From positions 1 through 40,361 of the forward strand of contig CALXCJ010000007.1 of NCBI GenBank assembly GCA_944386775.1: a stretch of 40,361 bases of DNA. Reading direction: 5' to 3'. Below, in pieces: positions 8,646 to 18,097 of this stretch. The position numbers were made by a program, and so were the translations under genes. Source of the stretch: an uncultured Clostridia bacterium (GTDB lineage Bacteria > Bacillota > Clostridia > TANB77 > CAG-508). Each line of letters begins with the position of its first letter. Position 1 is the first letter of the stretch. The notes beneath the pieces were generated by a model. The model was not told where the DNA came from. It worked only from the letters and a program-made list of their open reading frames with translations, and searched no databases.

Positions 8646-8801
8646 TATATCCTCCCTTTAATATATTATGAATATTTTCACTTTTTGCTATTTTTGGTAT
8701 TATATAACAAAATATAAAAAAAATAAAGAAGATTAATTTTTTTGTATATTTTTTGTTTTTTTAGTTCAAAATAATTATAAATCGAATGGAGGTGTTTATC
8801 A

Positions 8802-8885
8802 ATGTCTAATAAAAATAAAGAAAAGAAAAACAATAATAATAACAATAACAACAATAATAACAACTCTGAAAGAAATTCTAAATAG
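8802..8885 (+). CDS. 27-aa poly-asparagine micro-protein
   Basis: An ATG nine bases after a strong GGAGG (8788-8792) opens a 27-codon frame: a charged start (MSNKNKEKK), then twelve consecutive asparagines encoded by mixed AAT and AAC, and a SERNSK end. It is followed by a terminator. The mixed codons argue against a simple DNA slippage tract without coding role. It is too short for domain assignment. It runs against the surrounding strand bias and sits between murD and the hydrogenase operon. Confidence 0.6.
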   Translation: MSNKNKEKKNNNNNNNNNNNNSERNSK

Positions 8886-8968
8886 TTTATATTTAAAATT
8901 AAATTATTCAATATGTAATAATCTTTAGTTAGAATTGATTTTTAGATATAAAATTAATTTTAAAATTA

Positions 8969-9010
8969 AAATAAGAGGAATAAATTAAATATCCTCTTAT
9001 TTTTAATTTT
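8969..9010. terminator. Bidirectional terminator
   Basis: AAATAAGAGGA (8969-8979) pairs with TCCTCTTATTT (8992-9002) and is followed by T-runs. It fits both the plus-strand micro-gene ending at 8885 and the minus-strand hydrogenase operon ending at 9062. Confidence 0.8.
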
Positions 9011-9061
9011 TTAAAGATTAAATTATATTTCTTATCAAAATTTTATTTTGTTCCAAATATT

Positions 9062-10816
9062 CTATATATTTTTATATTTTTCTCTAGGAGTATATTTTGT
9101 ATGTAATAATTTTTCTGCTCTATAGCTTCCAGGTGCTTCTAAATATTCGGCATATATTTTTTTCACAATAGGATTTTCGTGAGATTTTCTAATTGTACTT
9201 TTCTCATCAATGTCATACAATGCATCTGCTCTTAGTTTTCTTACATCTACTTCTCGTCTTATTTTAGAACTTTTAATTGGTTGGCCTCCACCCATTATAC
9301 ATCCACCAGGACATGCCATTATTTCTACAAATTGATAATTTGATTTTCCTGATTTTATTTCTTCTAAAATTGTTTTTGCATTTTTAAGTCCACTTGCAGC
9401 AACTACTTTAATAGGTTTTCCTGCAATAGAGATAGTTGCTCTTTTTATGCCTTCTCCACCTCTTACTTGCTCAAAATCTATTTTTGGCAAATCTTCACCT
9501 GTTAATATATCTTGTGCTGTTCTTAGTGCTGCTTCCATAACTCCTCCTGTTGTTCCAAATATTGCTCCTGCACCTGTTGCTTCCCCCATTGGGCTGTCGA
9601 AGTTGCTATCTTCTAACTTAGTAAATTCTATATTTGCTTGTTTTATCATTCTGGCAAGTTCTCTAGTTGTAATAACATTATCTACATCATATAATCCATT
9701 TTCTTTCATTTCTGGTCTTTGTCTTTCGAACTTTTTGGCAATGCAAGGCATTACTGAAACAACATATATTTTAGATGGATCTATGTTTTCTTTTTCTGCA
9801 TAATATGTTTTTAATATTGCTCCAAACATTTGATGTGGTGATTTACAGCTTGATAGATGTGGTAATAGCTCTGGATAATTCATTTCTATATATTTTACCC
9901 ATCCTGGGCTACAAGATGTTATCATTGGCAGGTTATCATGATTTTTAAATCTTTCTACAAATTCATTTGCTTCTTCCATAATTGTAAAATCTGCACCTGT
10001 ATTTGTATCAAAAACTTTGTCAAACCCTAATCTTTTTAGTGCTGTAATCATCTTTCCTTTTACATTTGTACCTATAGGCATTCCAAATTCTTCGCCTAAA
10101 GCGACTCTAACAGCTGGTGCAGTTTGCACAAGAACAACTGTATCTGGGTCTTTTAGTTTTATCCATACATCATTTATTGTTTCTTTTTCGTGAAGTGCTC
10201 CTGTTGGGCAAGCTTCTATACATTGACCACAAAATGTGCAATTAACATCATTTAAACTTTTGTCATATGTTGTTGAAATGCAAGATTCAAAACCTCTATT
10301 TATACAGTCAATTGCACCTATACCTTGCACATTTTTGCAAGCTGCAACACATCTTCTGCATAATATACATTTATTAAAATCTCTTACAATTGATGGAGAT
10401 AAGTCATCTATTTTATGTTTTGATTTTTCTCCTTCAAATTCTATATTTAAAACATTAAACTTAATTGCCAAATCTTGTAGCTCACAATTTCCTGAACGTG
10501 TACAAGTTAGGCAGTCTTTAGCATGATTTGATATAATTAAGTCTAATATTACATGTCTTGCTTCTAAAACATTCGGAGTATGTGTATGAACAACCATTCC
10601 CTCTTCTACTGTTTGAATACAAGATGTTGCAAAGCCTTTTCTTCCTTCAACTTCTACAATACACATTCTGCAATCTCCAACTTCATTAATATCTTTTAAA
10701 AAGCATAAAGTTGGTATATCTATTCCAGCTTCTTTTGCTGCATTTAATATTGTTGTACCACTTGGAACTGATATTTTTTGACCATCTATAGTTAAATTTA
10801 CCATTTTTTCTTCCAT
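9062..10816 (-). CDS. hydA: [FeFe] hydrogenase large subunit HydA, H-cluster subunit
   Basis: This is the catalytic subunit of the trimeric, NAD(P)H-linked [FeFe] hydrogenase. Residue order: N-terminal [2Fe-2S] domain with CFLKDINEVGDCRMC; a His-Cys [4Fe-4S] motif (HAKDCLTCTRSGNC); two ferredoxin clusters (CILCRRCVAAC and CTFCGQCIEACP); then the H-cluster loops TSCSPGW (about 300-306), MPCIAKKFE (about 356-364) and MACPGGCIMGGGQP (about 500-513). All expected cysteines are present. The start is the ATG at 10816 after AAGGAGAG; the longer frame overlaps hydB and lacks support. Third gene of hydCBA; it evolves or consumes H2 in fermentation. The 584-aa length is typical. Confidence 0.97.
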   Translation of the reverse strand: MEEKMVNLTIDGQKISVPSGTTILNAAKEAGIDIPTLCFLKDINEVGDCRMCIVEVEGRKGFATSCIQTVEEGMVVHTHTPNVLEARHVILDLIISNHAKDCLTCTRSGNCELQDLAIKFNVLNIEFEGEKSKHKIDDLSPSIVRDFNKCILCRRCVAACKNVQGIGAIDCINRGFESCISTTYDKSLNDVNCTFCGQCIEACPTGALHEKETINDVWIKLKDPDTVVLVQTAPAVRVALGEEFGMPIGTNVKGKMITALKRLGFDKVFDTNTGADFTIMEEANEFVERFKNHDNLPMITSCSPGWVKYIEMNYPELLPHLSSCKSPHQMFGAILKTYYAEKENIDPSKIYVVSVMPCIAKKFERQRPEMKENGLYDVDNVITTRELARMIKQANIEFTKLEDSNFDSPMGEATGAGAIFGTTGGVMEAALRTAQDILTGEDLPKIDFEQVRGGEGIKRATISIAGKPIKVVAASGLKNAKTILEEIKSGKSNYQFVEIMACPGGCIMGGGQPIKSSKIRREVDVRKLRADALYDIDEKSTIRKSHENPIVKKIYAEYLEAPGSYRAEKLLHTKYTPREKYKNI

Positions 10817-10829
10817 AATTTCTCTCCTT

Positions 10830-12689
10830 CTAATTTCCGATTGCGTGGAATGGACAGCTTGTAAGGCATGTTCCACATTTTATGCATTTGTCTTGATTTA
10901 TTGTTCTTTTTTCTCTTGCTTCTCCTTCTATTGCTTGTACTGGGCAGTGTTTTTGGCATAGTCCACAGCCTTTGCATTTTTCAGGGTCTATTGTTATTTT
11001 TGACATTGCTTTACATTCAAGTGCTTTACATTCTTTTTGTATTGCGTGCTGTCTGAATTCTTCTCTGAAGTATTTTAGTGTGCTTATTACTGGGTTTGGT
11101 GCACTTTGACCAAGTCCACATATGCTTGATTTTTGTATGTTTACTGCTAATTTTTCTAGTTTGTATATGTCAAATTCTTCTCCTTCTCCGTTACATAGTT
11201 TTTCTAGTATTTCAAGCATTCTTTTTGTTCCTATTCTGCATGGTGTACATTTTCCGCAACTTTCGCTTACTGTAAATTCTAAGTAGAATTTTGCAAGTGA
11301 TACCATACATTTTGTGTCATCCATTATAATTAAGCCACCTGAACCCATCATTGATCCTATTTCTTTTAGGGATTCATAGTCTATTGGTGTGTCTAGGTGT
11401 TCTTTTGGTATACATCCTCCTGAAGGTCCTCCTGTTTGTGCTGCTTTGAAGTCTCTTCCATTTGGTATTCCTCCACCTATGTCATATACTATTTCTCTTA
11501 GTGTTGTTCCCATTGGTACTTCTACTAAGCCTATATTATTTACATTTCCTCCTAGTGCAAATACTTTTGTTCCTTTTGAGGTTTCTGTTCCAATTGATGA
11601 ATACCATTCGGCTCCTTTTAGTATTATTTGGGCTATATTTGCATATGTTTCTACATTATTTATTAATGTTGGTTTTCCCCACAAGCCACTTTGTGCTGGA
11701 TATGGTGGTTTTACTCTAGGTTGACCTCTTTTTCCTTCTATTGATTCAAGAAGTGCTGTTTCTTCTCCACATACAAATGCTCCTGCTCCAAGTCTTATTT
11801 CTATGTCAAAGTTAAATCCTGTTCCAAATATATTTTTTCCAAGTATTCCATAATTTCTTGCTTGTTCTATTGCAATTTTTAGTCTATGTACTGCTATTGG
11901 ATATTCTGCTCTTACATATATAAATCCTTTATCTGCACCAATTGCATACCCTGCAATTGCCATTGCTTCTAATACAGAGTGTGGATCTCCTTCTAATATG
12001 CTTCTGTCCATAAATGCTCCTGGGTCTCCTTCGTCTGCATTACATACTACATATTTTTGTTTTCCTTCGGCAAGTTTTGTAAGTTCCCATTTCTTGCCTG
12101 TAGGAAAACCTGCTCCTCCTCTACCACGAAGTCCTGATTTTTTTATAATGTCTATTACTTCATCTTGGGTGTATTCTCTTAATACTCTTTCTAGTGCTTC
12201 ATATCCATTAAATGCTATGTATTCATCTATATTTTCTGGGTTTATTACTCCACAATTTTTTAGTGCTATTCTTTTTTGCTTTTTATAAAAATTAAGTTCA
12301 TCTAAGCTATTTACTATTTTTCCATCTATATCTTTGCAAAGTAATCTTTCTACTCTTTTTCCTTCTATGATATGAGTTTGGATAATTTCTTCACAATCTT
12401 CTGGAGTTACCATAGCATAAAAAGTATCTTCTGGTCTGATTATTACAATAGGTCCTTTAGCACAAAGTCCAAAACAACCTGTCATAATTACTCTTACATT
12501 ATTAATATTTTTTTCTTTTAATATTTTTCTAAAATTTTCTAAAATTTGAGGAGATTTAGAAGAAGTACAACCTGTTCCATGGCATACTAAAATGTGTTTT
12601 TCTCTTGTATCAGCTTTAGTATTAACCCTTAAATCAAGTTCTTTTCTTTTTTCTTCTCTTATTTTATGAAGTTCTTGCAATGTTATCAT
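10830..12689 (-). CDS. hydB: Hydrogenase diaphorase subunit HydB (NuoF-like)
   Basis: This 619-aa flavoprotein transfers electrons between NAD(H) and the iron-sulfur chain. It has an N-terminal thioredoxin-like [2Fe-2S] domain (CHGTGCTSS ... CFGLCAKGP), the NADH/FMN-binding core (GRGGAGFPTGKKWE, CNADEGDPGAFMDRS, GAGAYVCGEETALLESIEG-like), an N3-type [4Fe-4S] motif ESCGKCTPCRIG, and two C-terminal [4Fe-4S] motifs (CKGCGLCQKHCP, CIKCGTCLTSCP). This domain set is that of electron-bifurcating HydABC enzymes. The ATG follows AAGGGAG. It is separated by 14 bp from hydC and 13 bp from hydA, so the three genes are one operon. Confidence 0.97.
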   Translation of the reverse strand: MITLQELHKIREEKRKELDLRVNTKADTREKHILVCHGTGCTSSKSPQILENFRKILKEKNINNVRVIMTGCFGLCAKGPIVIIRPEDTFYAMVTPEDCEEIIQTHIIEGKRVERLLCKDIDGKIVNSLDELNFYKKQKRIALKNCGVINPENIDEYIAFNGYEALERVLREYTQDEVIDIIKKSGLRGRGGAGFPTGKKWELTKLAEGKQKYVVCNADEGDPGAFMDRSILEGDPHSVLEAMAIAGYAIGADKGFIYVRAEYPIAVHRLKIAIEQARNYGILGKNIFGTGFNFDIEIRLGAGAFVCGEETALLESIEGKRGQPRVKPPYPAQSGLWGKPTLINNVETYANIAQIILKGAEWYSSIGTETSKGTKVFALGGNVNNIGLVEVPMGTTLREIVYDIGGGIPNGRDFKAAQTGGPSGGCIPKEHLDTPIDYESLKEIGSMMGSGGLIIMDDTKCMVSLAKFYLEFTVSESCGKCTPCRIGTKRMLEILEKLCNGEGEEFDIYKLEKLAVNIQKSSICGLGQSAPNPVISTLKYFREEFRQHAIQKECKALECKAMSKITIDPEKCKGCGLCQKHCPVQAIEGEAREKRTINQDKCIKCGTCLTSCPFHAIGN

Positions 12690-12703
12690 AGATTTTCTCC
12701 CTT

Positions 12704-13207
12704 CTAATTACTTTCTTCCTTTAATAATTCATCTAGTACTTGGTCAAGTTTTTGGACAGTTGCTTTTCCATATACTTCTCCATTTACAGTAAATACAGGA
12801 GCTAGACCACATGCTCCAACACATCTTGTTTCATCAATTGAAAATAGACCATCATCTGTTGTCTTTCCTGGTTCTATTTTTAGCCTGTCTGTTAATCTAT
12901 CCATTATTTTTTTAGAACCTTTTACAAAACATGCTGTTCCAAAGCATACTGATATTGTATGTTTTCCTTTTGGTTCTAAAGTAAATCTTGAGTAAAATGT
13001 TATTACTCCATAAATTTCTGCCATTGGAATTCCTAGATATTCTGAAAGTTCTATTTGTGCTTCTTTGGGTATATATCCATACTTTTCTTGAATTTCTTCT
13101 AGCATTGAGATTAAGTTGTCTTTTTCTTGTTTATAGACTTTTTCAAGGTTTTTTACAAAGTCTATAACTTTTTCTGTGCAACAATTTTTTTCCGTATTTT
13201 CTTGCAA
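12704..13207 (-). CDS. hydC: Hydrogenase subunit HydC (NuoE-like)
   Basis: This 167-aa thioredoxin-fold [2Fe-2S] protein is the first gene of the hydrogenase operon. Cluster ligands are in CFGTAC and CVGAC, preceded by the NuoE signature GYIPKEAQIELSEYLGIPMAEIYGVITFYSRF. It passes electrons within the HydABC complex. The start is TTG at 13207, eight bases after a perfect AAGGAGG; the preceding promoter has a consensus -10. Confidence 0.96.
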   Translation of the reverse strand: MQENTEKNCCTEKVIDFVKNLEKVYKQEKDNLISMLEEIQEKYGYIPKEAQIELSEYLGIPMAEIYGVITFYSRFTLEPKGKHTISVCFGTACFVKGSKKIMDRLTDRLKIEPGKTTDDGLFSIDETRCVGACGLAPVFTVNGEVYGKATVQKLDQVLDELLKEESN

Positions 13208-13263
13208 TTTAAATACCTCCTTACTTATCTCTGTTTTTTAATTTATATTCAAAGATTATTTGT

Positions 13264-13292
13264 ATTATATCAAAGTAATATTGTTTTATCTA
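13264..13292 (-). promoter_or_regulatory. Promoter of hydCBA
   Basis: TAGATA (13292-13287) and TATAAT (13269-13264) with 17-bp spacing on the minus strand, about 57 bp before the hydC start. The -35 matches four of six consensus bases. Confidence 0.6.
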
Positions 13293-13300
13293 TAGTTTTT

Positions 13301-13441
13301 GCGAAAAATGTCGAAGAAAAAGTGGAAAACTTGAGGTTCCAATTTGGAACCTCAAGTTTAAACAAAGAAAATTATGGTGGAAGAAGGTATTTACCATATG
13401 TTTATACAGAACAAGGATTTTTTATGATTCAAGATATTTTT
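13301..13441 (+). pseudogene. Remnant of an ORF6N-domain (phage antirepressor-like) gene
   Basis: On the plus strand, between two minus-strand genes, about 45 codons retain the ORF6N signature: ENLRFQFGTSS, then GGRRYLPYVYTEQG. In intact phage proteins this segment is followed by a longer helical region. Here the frame upstream is meaningless and there is no start or ribosome site, and the 3' end overlaps the last codons of uvrA. It is therefore a decayed fragment, a footprint of past prophage DNA. The family call rests on the recalled GGRRYLPYxxTEQG motif. Confidence 0.6.
13325..13357 (-). terminator. Perfect palindrome, probable uvrA terminator
   Basis: ACTTGAGGTTCCAA (13329-13342) and TTGGAACCTCAAGT (13344-13357) are perfect inverted arms around one base; as RNA this gives a 12-bp stem with an AAATT loop. 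On the minus strand it is followed by TTTT and more T-rich sequence, 65 bp after the uvrA stop. The same bases encode LRFQFGTSS of the ORF6N remnant on the plus strand. Confidence 0.7.
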
Positions 13442-16250
13442 TCAAAAACTTCCCAGTATAACTTCTTTCATTCTTACAAATCTGCTCTGGAGTTCCGATA
13501 GCTACTACCTCTCCTCCTGCATCTCCACCTTCTGGTCCTAAGTCTATTATATGGTCACAAGTTTTTATTAAATCTAGATTATGTTCTATTACAATTATAG
13601 TATTTCCTGCATCTACTAATCTTTGTAATATACCAATTAATTTATCTACATCAGCTATATGAAGCCCTGTTGTTGGTTCATCTAATATATATAGTGTTTT
13701 TCCAGTTGCCCTTTTTGAAAGTTCTGTTGCAAGTTTTACCCTTTGTGCTTCTCCTCCAGATAAAGTTGTTGATGGTTGTCCAAGTTTTATATAACCCAAA
13801 CCTACATCATATAAAGTTTGTATTTTTTGCTTTATTTTTGGTATTTTATCAAAAAATTCTAATGCTTCTTCTACAGTCATATCTAATACATCTGCAATGT
13901 TCTTTCCTTTGTATTTTACTTCCAAAGTTTCGTGATTATATCTTTTTCCTTTGCAGACTTCACAAGGTACATATATATCTGGTAAAAAGTGCATTTCTAT
14001 TTTGTGAACTCCATCTCCATTGCAGCTTTCACATCTTCCACCAGGTACATTAAAACTAAATCTTCCTTTTTGATACCCACGAAGTTTTGCTTCATTTGTT
14101 CCTGCAAATATATCTCTTATTAAATCAAATACTCCTGTATATGTTGCTGGGTTTGACCTAGGTGTTCTTCCTATTGGTGATTGATCTATATTTATTATTT
14201 TATCAATATTTTCTATTCCTTTTATGCCTTTACATTTTCCAGGTTTTTCATTTGATCCATTTAATTCTTTTGCTATAGATTTATATAAAACTTCATTTAC
14301 TAATGTTGATTTTCCAGAGCCTGATACACCTGTTACACATGTGAATACACCTAATGGACATTTTACACTTATATTTTTTAAATTATTTTCTGCTGCACCT
14401 TGAACTTCTATAACTTTGCTTTTTACAGCTTTTCTTCTTTTAGTTGGAACATTAATTTTCTTTCTTCCACTTAAATATTGACCTGTTATAGAGTTTTCTA
14501 CTTTTTTTATTTCTTCTGCAGTTCCTTGTGCCATTACATTTCCACCGTGTGCTCCTGCTCCAGGGCCTATGTCTATTATTTGGTCTGCAGCATACATGGT
14601 GTCTTCATCATGTTCTACAACAATTAAAGTATTTCCTAAGTCTCTTAGTTTTTTTAGTGTTGCTAAAAGTCTATCATTATCTCTTTGATGTAACCCTATA
14701 CTTGGCTCATCTAATATATATAATACTCCTGTTAAGCCAGACCCAATTTGTGTTGCAAGCCTAATTCTTTGTGCTTCTCCTCCTGATAATGTTCCTGCAC
14801 TTCTAGATAGTGTTAGGTATTCAAGTCCAACATCTATTAAAAATTGTAGTCTTTTATCTATTTCTTTTAGAATCATTTCTGCAATTAGTCTCTTAGTTTT
14901 ATTTAATTCTAATGTATTTAAAAATTTTTTAATTTGTTTTATATTCATTTCTGTAAGTTCATTTATATTTTTTGAGCCTATTTTTATTGATAATATTTCT
15001 TTTCTTAGTCTTGCACCTTTGCAAGTTGGGCATTCTGATTCACTCATATACATTTCGTAAAAATCTCTCATTCCTTGAGATTTTGTTTCATTATGTCTTC
15101 TTTCAAGTGTTGGAATTACTCCTTCAAATGGAGCTGTAAAATGCCTTATACCTGCTGCAGATTCATATTCGAAATCTATTTTTTCGTCTCCTGTACCATA
15201 TAGTATTTTATCTAAAAAGTCCCTTGGTAATTTTTTTATAGGAACAGAAATATCTACACCATAATGTCTTCCAATACTTTCAAAATACATTTTAGCCATG
15301 GTGTCTCCTCTTTTCATGACACTAGAACCAAATGCTTTTACACCATCATATAATGTTTTGTTTTTGTCTGGAATTATCAGGTCTTCATCCATTTTCATTA
15401 AAAAACCTATTCCTGTGCAAGTTGGGCATGCTCCAAATGGATTATTAAAAGAAAACATTCTTGGGGTTAGCTCTGGGAAACTAAAACCACAGTCAGGGCA
15501 TGCATAGTTTGAACTATATAAAATTTCTTTTTTGCCTGGAATGTCTAGCAATACTAAATTTTCAGCATGTTTTAGGGCAATTTCTACAGATTCTGTTAAT
15601 CTACTTCTTATATCTGGCTTCACTACAAGTCTATCTACAATAAGCTCTACAAAATGCTTTTTCTTTCTGTCTAATACTATATCATCTGATAGTTCATAAT
15701 TTTCGCCATCAATTCTAACTCTTACAAAACCTTCTTTTTGAAATGCTTGTAATTGCTTAGAAAATTCTCCCTTTCTTCCTCTTACAACTGGTGCAAGTAT
15801 TTGGATTTTTGTTCCTTCTTCTATGCTCATTATATTATCAACTATTTGATCTATTGATTGTTTTTCAATTTTTTTACCACAATTTGGACAATATGGATCA
15901 CCAATTCTTGCATATAAAAGACGGATATAATCATATATTTCTGTTACAGTACCAACTGTTGACCTTGGATTCTTAGAAGTAGTTTTTTGGTCAATTGATA
16001 TTGCAGGAGAAAGCCCTTCTATAGATTCGACAGCTGGCTTTTCCATAAGTCCTAAAAATTGCCTTGCATATGAAGATAAACTTTCTACATATCTTCTTTG
16101 ACCTTCGGCATATAAAGTATCAAATGCAAGTGAAGATTTTCCAGAACCTGAAAGTCCTGTAATTACTACTAGTTTATCTCTTGGTATTTCTATATTTATA
16201 TTTTTTAGATTATGTTCTTTTGCTCCTTTTATTACTATTTTATCATTCAT
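13422..16250 (-). CDS. uvrA: Excinuclease ABC subunit A
   Basis: UvrA is the damage-recognition ATPase of nucleotide excision repair. The 942-aa chain has two ABC modules: Walker [10 protein letters not shown] near the start and GVSGSGKST in the second half, two LSGGEAQR signatures and two ILDEP Walker B motifs. The zinc modules are visible (CPNCGKK ... CPDCG and CESCNGDG ... [10 protein letters not shown]). The start used is the ATG at 16250 after GGGAGG; an in-frame ATG at 16265 lies upstream of that ribosome site. No uvrB or uvrC is adjacent. Confidence 0.98.
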   Translation of the reverse strand: MNDKIVIKGAKEHNLKNINIEIPRDKLVVITGLSGSGKSSLAFDTLYAEGQRRYVESLSSYARQFLGLMEKPAVESIEGLSPAISIDQKTTSKNPRSTVGTVTEIYDYIRLLYARIGDPYCPNCGKKIEKQSIDQIVDNIMSIEEGTKIQILAPVVRGRKGEFSKQLQAFQKEGFVRVRIDGENYELSDDIVLDRKKKHFVELIVDRLVVKPDIRSRLTESVEIALKHAENLVLLDIPGKKEILYSSNYACPDCGFSFPELTPRMFSFNNPFGACPTCTGIGFLMKMDEDLIIPDKNKTLYDGVKAFGSSVMKRGDTMAKMYFESIGRHYGVDISVPIKKLPRDFLDKILYGTGDEKIDFEYESAAGIRHFTAPFEGVIPTLERRHNETKSQGMRDFYEMYMSESECPTCKGARLRKEILSIKIGSKNINELTEMNIKQIKKFLNTLELNKTKRLIAEMILKEIDKRLQFLIDVGLEYLTLSRSAGTLSGGEAQRIRLATQIGSGLTGVLYILDEPSIGLHQRDNDRLLATLKKLRDLGNTLIVVEHDEDTMYAADQIIDIGPGAGAHGGNVMAQGTAEEIKKVENSITGQYLSGRKKINVPTKRRKAVKSKVIEVQGAAENNLKNISVKCPLGVFTCVTGVSGSGKSTLVNEVLYKSIAKELNGSNEKPGKCKGIKGIENIDKIINIDQSPIGRTPRSNPATYTGVFDLIRDIFAGTNEAKLRGYQKGRFSFNVPGGRCESCNGDGVHKIEMHFLPDIYVPCEVCKGKRYNHETLEVKYKGKNIADVLDMTVEEALEFFDKIPKIKQKIQTLYDVGLGYIKLGQPSTTLSGGEAQRVKLATELSKRATGKTLYILDEPTTGLHIADVDKLIGILQRLVDAGNTIIVIEHNLDLIKTCDHIIDLGPEGGDAGGEVVAIGTPEQICKNERSYTGKFLKKYLES

Positions 16251-16273
16251 ATCTTTTCCTCCCATGCGGTATT

Positions 16274-16302
16274 ATTATACTATATTTAATTTGTAAAAAC
16301 AA
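16274..16302 (-). promoter_or_regulatory. Probable uvrA promoter
   Basis: TTGTTT (16302-16297) and TATAAT (16279-16274) are 17 bp apart on the minus strand. I see no LexA-type operator in the short leader. Confidence 0.5.
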
Positions 16303-16353
16303 GAGTTTGGTAAAAAAATTTCTTGCACATTCTAATTTCGACAAATTTCGCAC

Positions 16354-16384
16354 TTGATTTATGATATCTTATTTACGTTATAAT
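16354..16384 (+). promoter_or_regulatory. Possible promoter of the 62-aa gene
   Basis: TATAAT at 16379-16384 lies downstream of TTGATT at 16354-16359 with a long 19-bp spacer. It precedes the AAGGAGG of the 16429 gene by about 30 bp. Confidence 0.4.
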
Positions 16385-16428
16385 ATTTTTTATGCATTTT
16401 AATATTTACAAAGGAGGAGTGTCTAAAA

Positions 16429-16617
16429 ATGACTTCATTACGTTATGTTCATTCCATGGTAAAATCGACAACTAAGGACTATGTTAAACTTATACTAGTC
16501 TGTGATGACTTGGATTTTTTAAGGCTTAATAATGTACCTTTTAAAAAGACTAATGACAATATACCTAATAAATATATTGTTGATGCTAAGTCTTTAAGAA
16601 CACTTTTTTGTTTCTAA
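16429..16617 (+). CDS. Small protein with HPr-like C-terminal motif, 62 aa
   Basis: The ATG follows AAAGGAGG at 11-nt spacing. The protein starts MTSLRYVHSMVKS and ends IPNKYIVDAKSLRTLFCF. The end resembles the KYxVDAKSxxxxxxL segment of HPr-like phosphocarrier proteins, but the usual active-site histidine loop (GLHARP) is absent and the length is shorter than the normal 80-90 aa. It may be a degenerate HPr-fold regulator or a truncated relative. It is encoded on the plus strand alone, with a promoter-like box and a hairpin after it. Confidence 0.55.
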   Translation: MTSLRYVHSMVKSTTKDYVKLILVCDDLDFLRLNNVPFKKTNDNIPNKYIVDAKSLRTLFCF

Positions 16618-16648
16618 TTAATTAATTTGGACAAATATTAAAATGCTA

Positions 16649-16678
16649 AAAAGGCCTTGTTTTATAGCAAGGTCTTTT
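16649..16678. terminator. Terminator after the 62-aa gene
   Basis: AAAAGGCCTTG (16649-16659) pairs with CAAGGTCTTTT (16668-16678), one G-U pair included. On the plus strand only a short T-run follows; on the minus strand TTTTT follows, so it may also serve nnrD. The rest of 16618-16854 is AT-rich with no gene seen. Confidence 0.55.
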
Positions 16679-16854
16679 AAAAAACTAATATATTTTTATA
16701 CTATATTAATACTCTTATAAAACAATAGAATTAATTAATTCATAAATTAAAACATAATTTTATTTATTATCATATTTGGCATTTTTGGATATGGATATGT
16801 TTTATAACATCTAGTATGAATTTAATTTTATTCTATACTTTCATTTTAGGAAAT

Positions 16855-17754
16855 TTAACTTTTTCGAATATATTTTATAGCCTCTGGTATAAATTGAATT
16901 GTATCTGATGCTTTCATACTTATATCTGTATATTTTTCTTGTGCCAGTTCTCCTGCAACTCCTGCAAGGTATGCTCCTGCTGATATTGTTAAAATATTTG
17001 GCTCATTATAGCCTAATATCCCTGCAAGTATTCCAGATAATACATCTCCGCTTCCTGCTGTTGCCATTCCTGGGCAACCTCTTTTTACAAGATATACATC
17101 ATTTCCATCTGTTACAATAGTTACATTTCCTTTTAGTAATAAAATCACATTATATTTTTTTGCAAACTCTTTTGCTAGCTCAATTTTATCTTGTTTAATT
17201 TTTTCAAGCGGAATTTTACTTATTCTCTCAAATTCTTTAAGATGTGGTGTTAATATTACTTTACAATTTGTTTTATTTAAAATTTCTAAATTCATTTGTG
17301 ACAGTGTATTTAAGCCGTCTGCATCAATTACTAATGGTATATTATAATTTTCTAAAACATATTTCAATATTTTTTGATTATCGTTTCCGCTTCCCCATCC
17401 CATTCCTATACTTAAAGCTTTTAATTTGTTTAATGATTTTGAAATTAAGTTTTCATTATAAATCATTTTTCCATCATCTGTAGATTCAATAGGAAATATT
17501 GTTTGTTCTAAAAGGTATGGTGAAATTGAATTTATAATTCTTTGGGGAATTATAACTCTTACAACCCCTGCCCCTGCTCTTACAGCAGAAGCACTAAGAT
17601 TTGCAAGTTTTATTGCTCCAGAATATTCTGTGCATCCTCCTAGGATTCCGATATATCCATAATCTCCTTTATTTGTATCACTTTTTCTTAATTTAAAAAT
17701 GGGTTTTATATCTTTTGTTTCTACCTCATATATATTTTCTTTGATTTTTTTCAT
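16855..17754 (-). CDS. nnrD: ADP/ATP-dependent NAD(P)H-hydrate dehydratase
   Basis: This repairs hydrated NADH/NADPH (NADHX) to the active coenzyme. The 299-aa chain is the ribokinase-like YjeF C-terminal domain alone: GDYGYIGILGGCTEYSGA, RAGAGVVRV, GMGWGSG, VIDADGLN, ILTPHLKEFER, LLKGNVTIV and the nucleotide site GCPGMATAGSGDVLSG. The epimerase (YjeF N-terminal) domain, often fused, is missing and not nearby. The ribosome site AAGGA is weak and 12 bases from the ATG. It is a single gene, not in an operon. Confidence 0.93.
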   Translation of the reverse strand: MKKIKENIYEVETKDIKPIFKLRKSDTNKGDYGYIGILGGCTEYSGAIKLANLSASAVRAGAGVVRVIIPQRIINSISPYLLEQTIFPIESTDDGKMIYNENLISKSLNKLKALSIGMGWGSGNDNQKILKYVLENYNIPLVIDADGLNTLSQMNLEILNKTNCKVILTPHLKEFERISKIPLEKIKQDKIELAKEFAKKYNVILLLKGNVTIVTDGNDVYLVKRGCPGMATAGSGDVLSGILAGILGYNEPNILTISAGAYLAGVAGELAQEKYTDISMKASDTIQFIPEAIKYIRKS

Positions 17755-18032
17755 AATAAATTTTATTCCTTGTATAATGTATTTAGGTTTTTTAATAAAG
17801 GTTTTACCTATAAACCTATTGCCTCAATAATTGTATTTATAAAATATTTAAATTATATAGTGTGTCACTTGCTTATTATTTCTTGATGAGTTAAGTTTAA
17901 CATACCTAAAAATTATTGTAAAGGATTATTTTGCCAATCAAGTATAGGATAACACTTAAATATGTTTCTCCATTATCATACCACAATTTACAGTGGTTCT
18001 TGCAAGTTGCAGTTCAATTTATGGTCGCATAT
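17755..18032. other. Gene-free stretch between nnrD and the 18098 gene
   Basis: AT-rich sequence with no frame longer than about 20 codons that has a ribosome site. Short inverted A/T stretches near 17783-17820 (AGGTTTT / AAACCT type) precede nnrD and may belong to its promoter region. Nothing else recognised. Confidence 0.4.
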
Positions 18033-18080
18033 AAAAAAAGAGAATATTTTAACAAAAAAGCTAAAATATTCTCTTTTTTT
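18033..18080. terminator. 19-bp-stem bidirectional terminator
   Basis: A perfect 19-bp stem (18033-18051 with 18062-18080) with a 10-nt loop ends in seven T on either strand. It follows the minus-strand gene ending at 18098. Confidence 0.9.
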
Positions 18081-18097
18081 AATTTGGCTTCTTAATA

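Noticed and set aside
8678-8911. Minus-strand frame with a run of leucines
   Set aside because: It is the antisense of the AAT/AAC run of the plus-strand poly-Asn micro-gene and has no ribosome site.
10868-11275. Plus-strand hydrophobic frames opposite hydB
   Set aside because: They are antisense shadows of AT-rich coding sequence; poly-Leu/Phe composition and no ribosome sites. The same applies to similar frames opposite uvrA, mutS and ileS.
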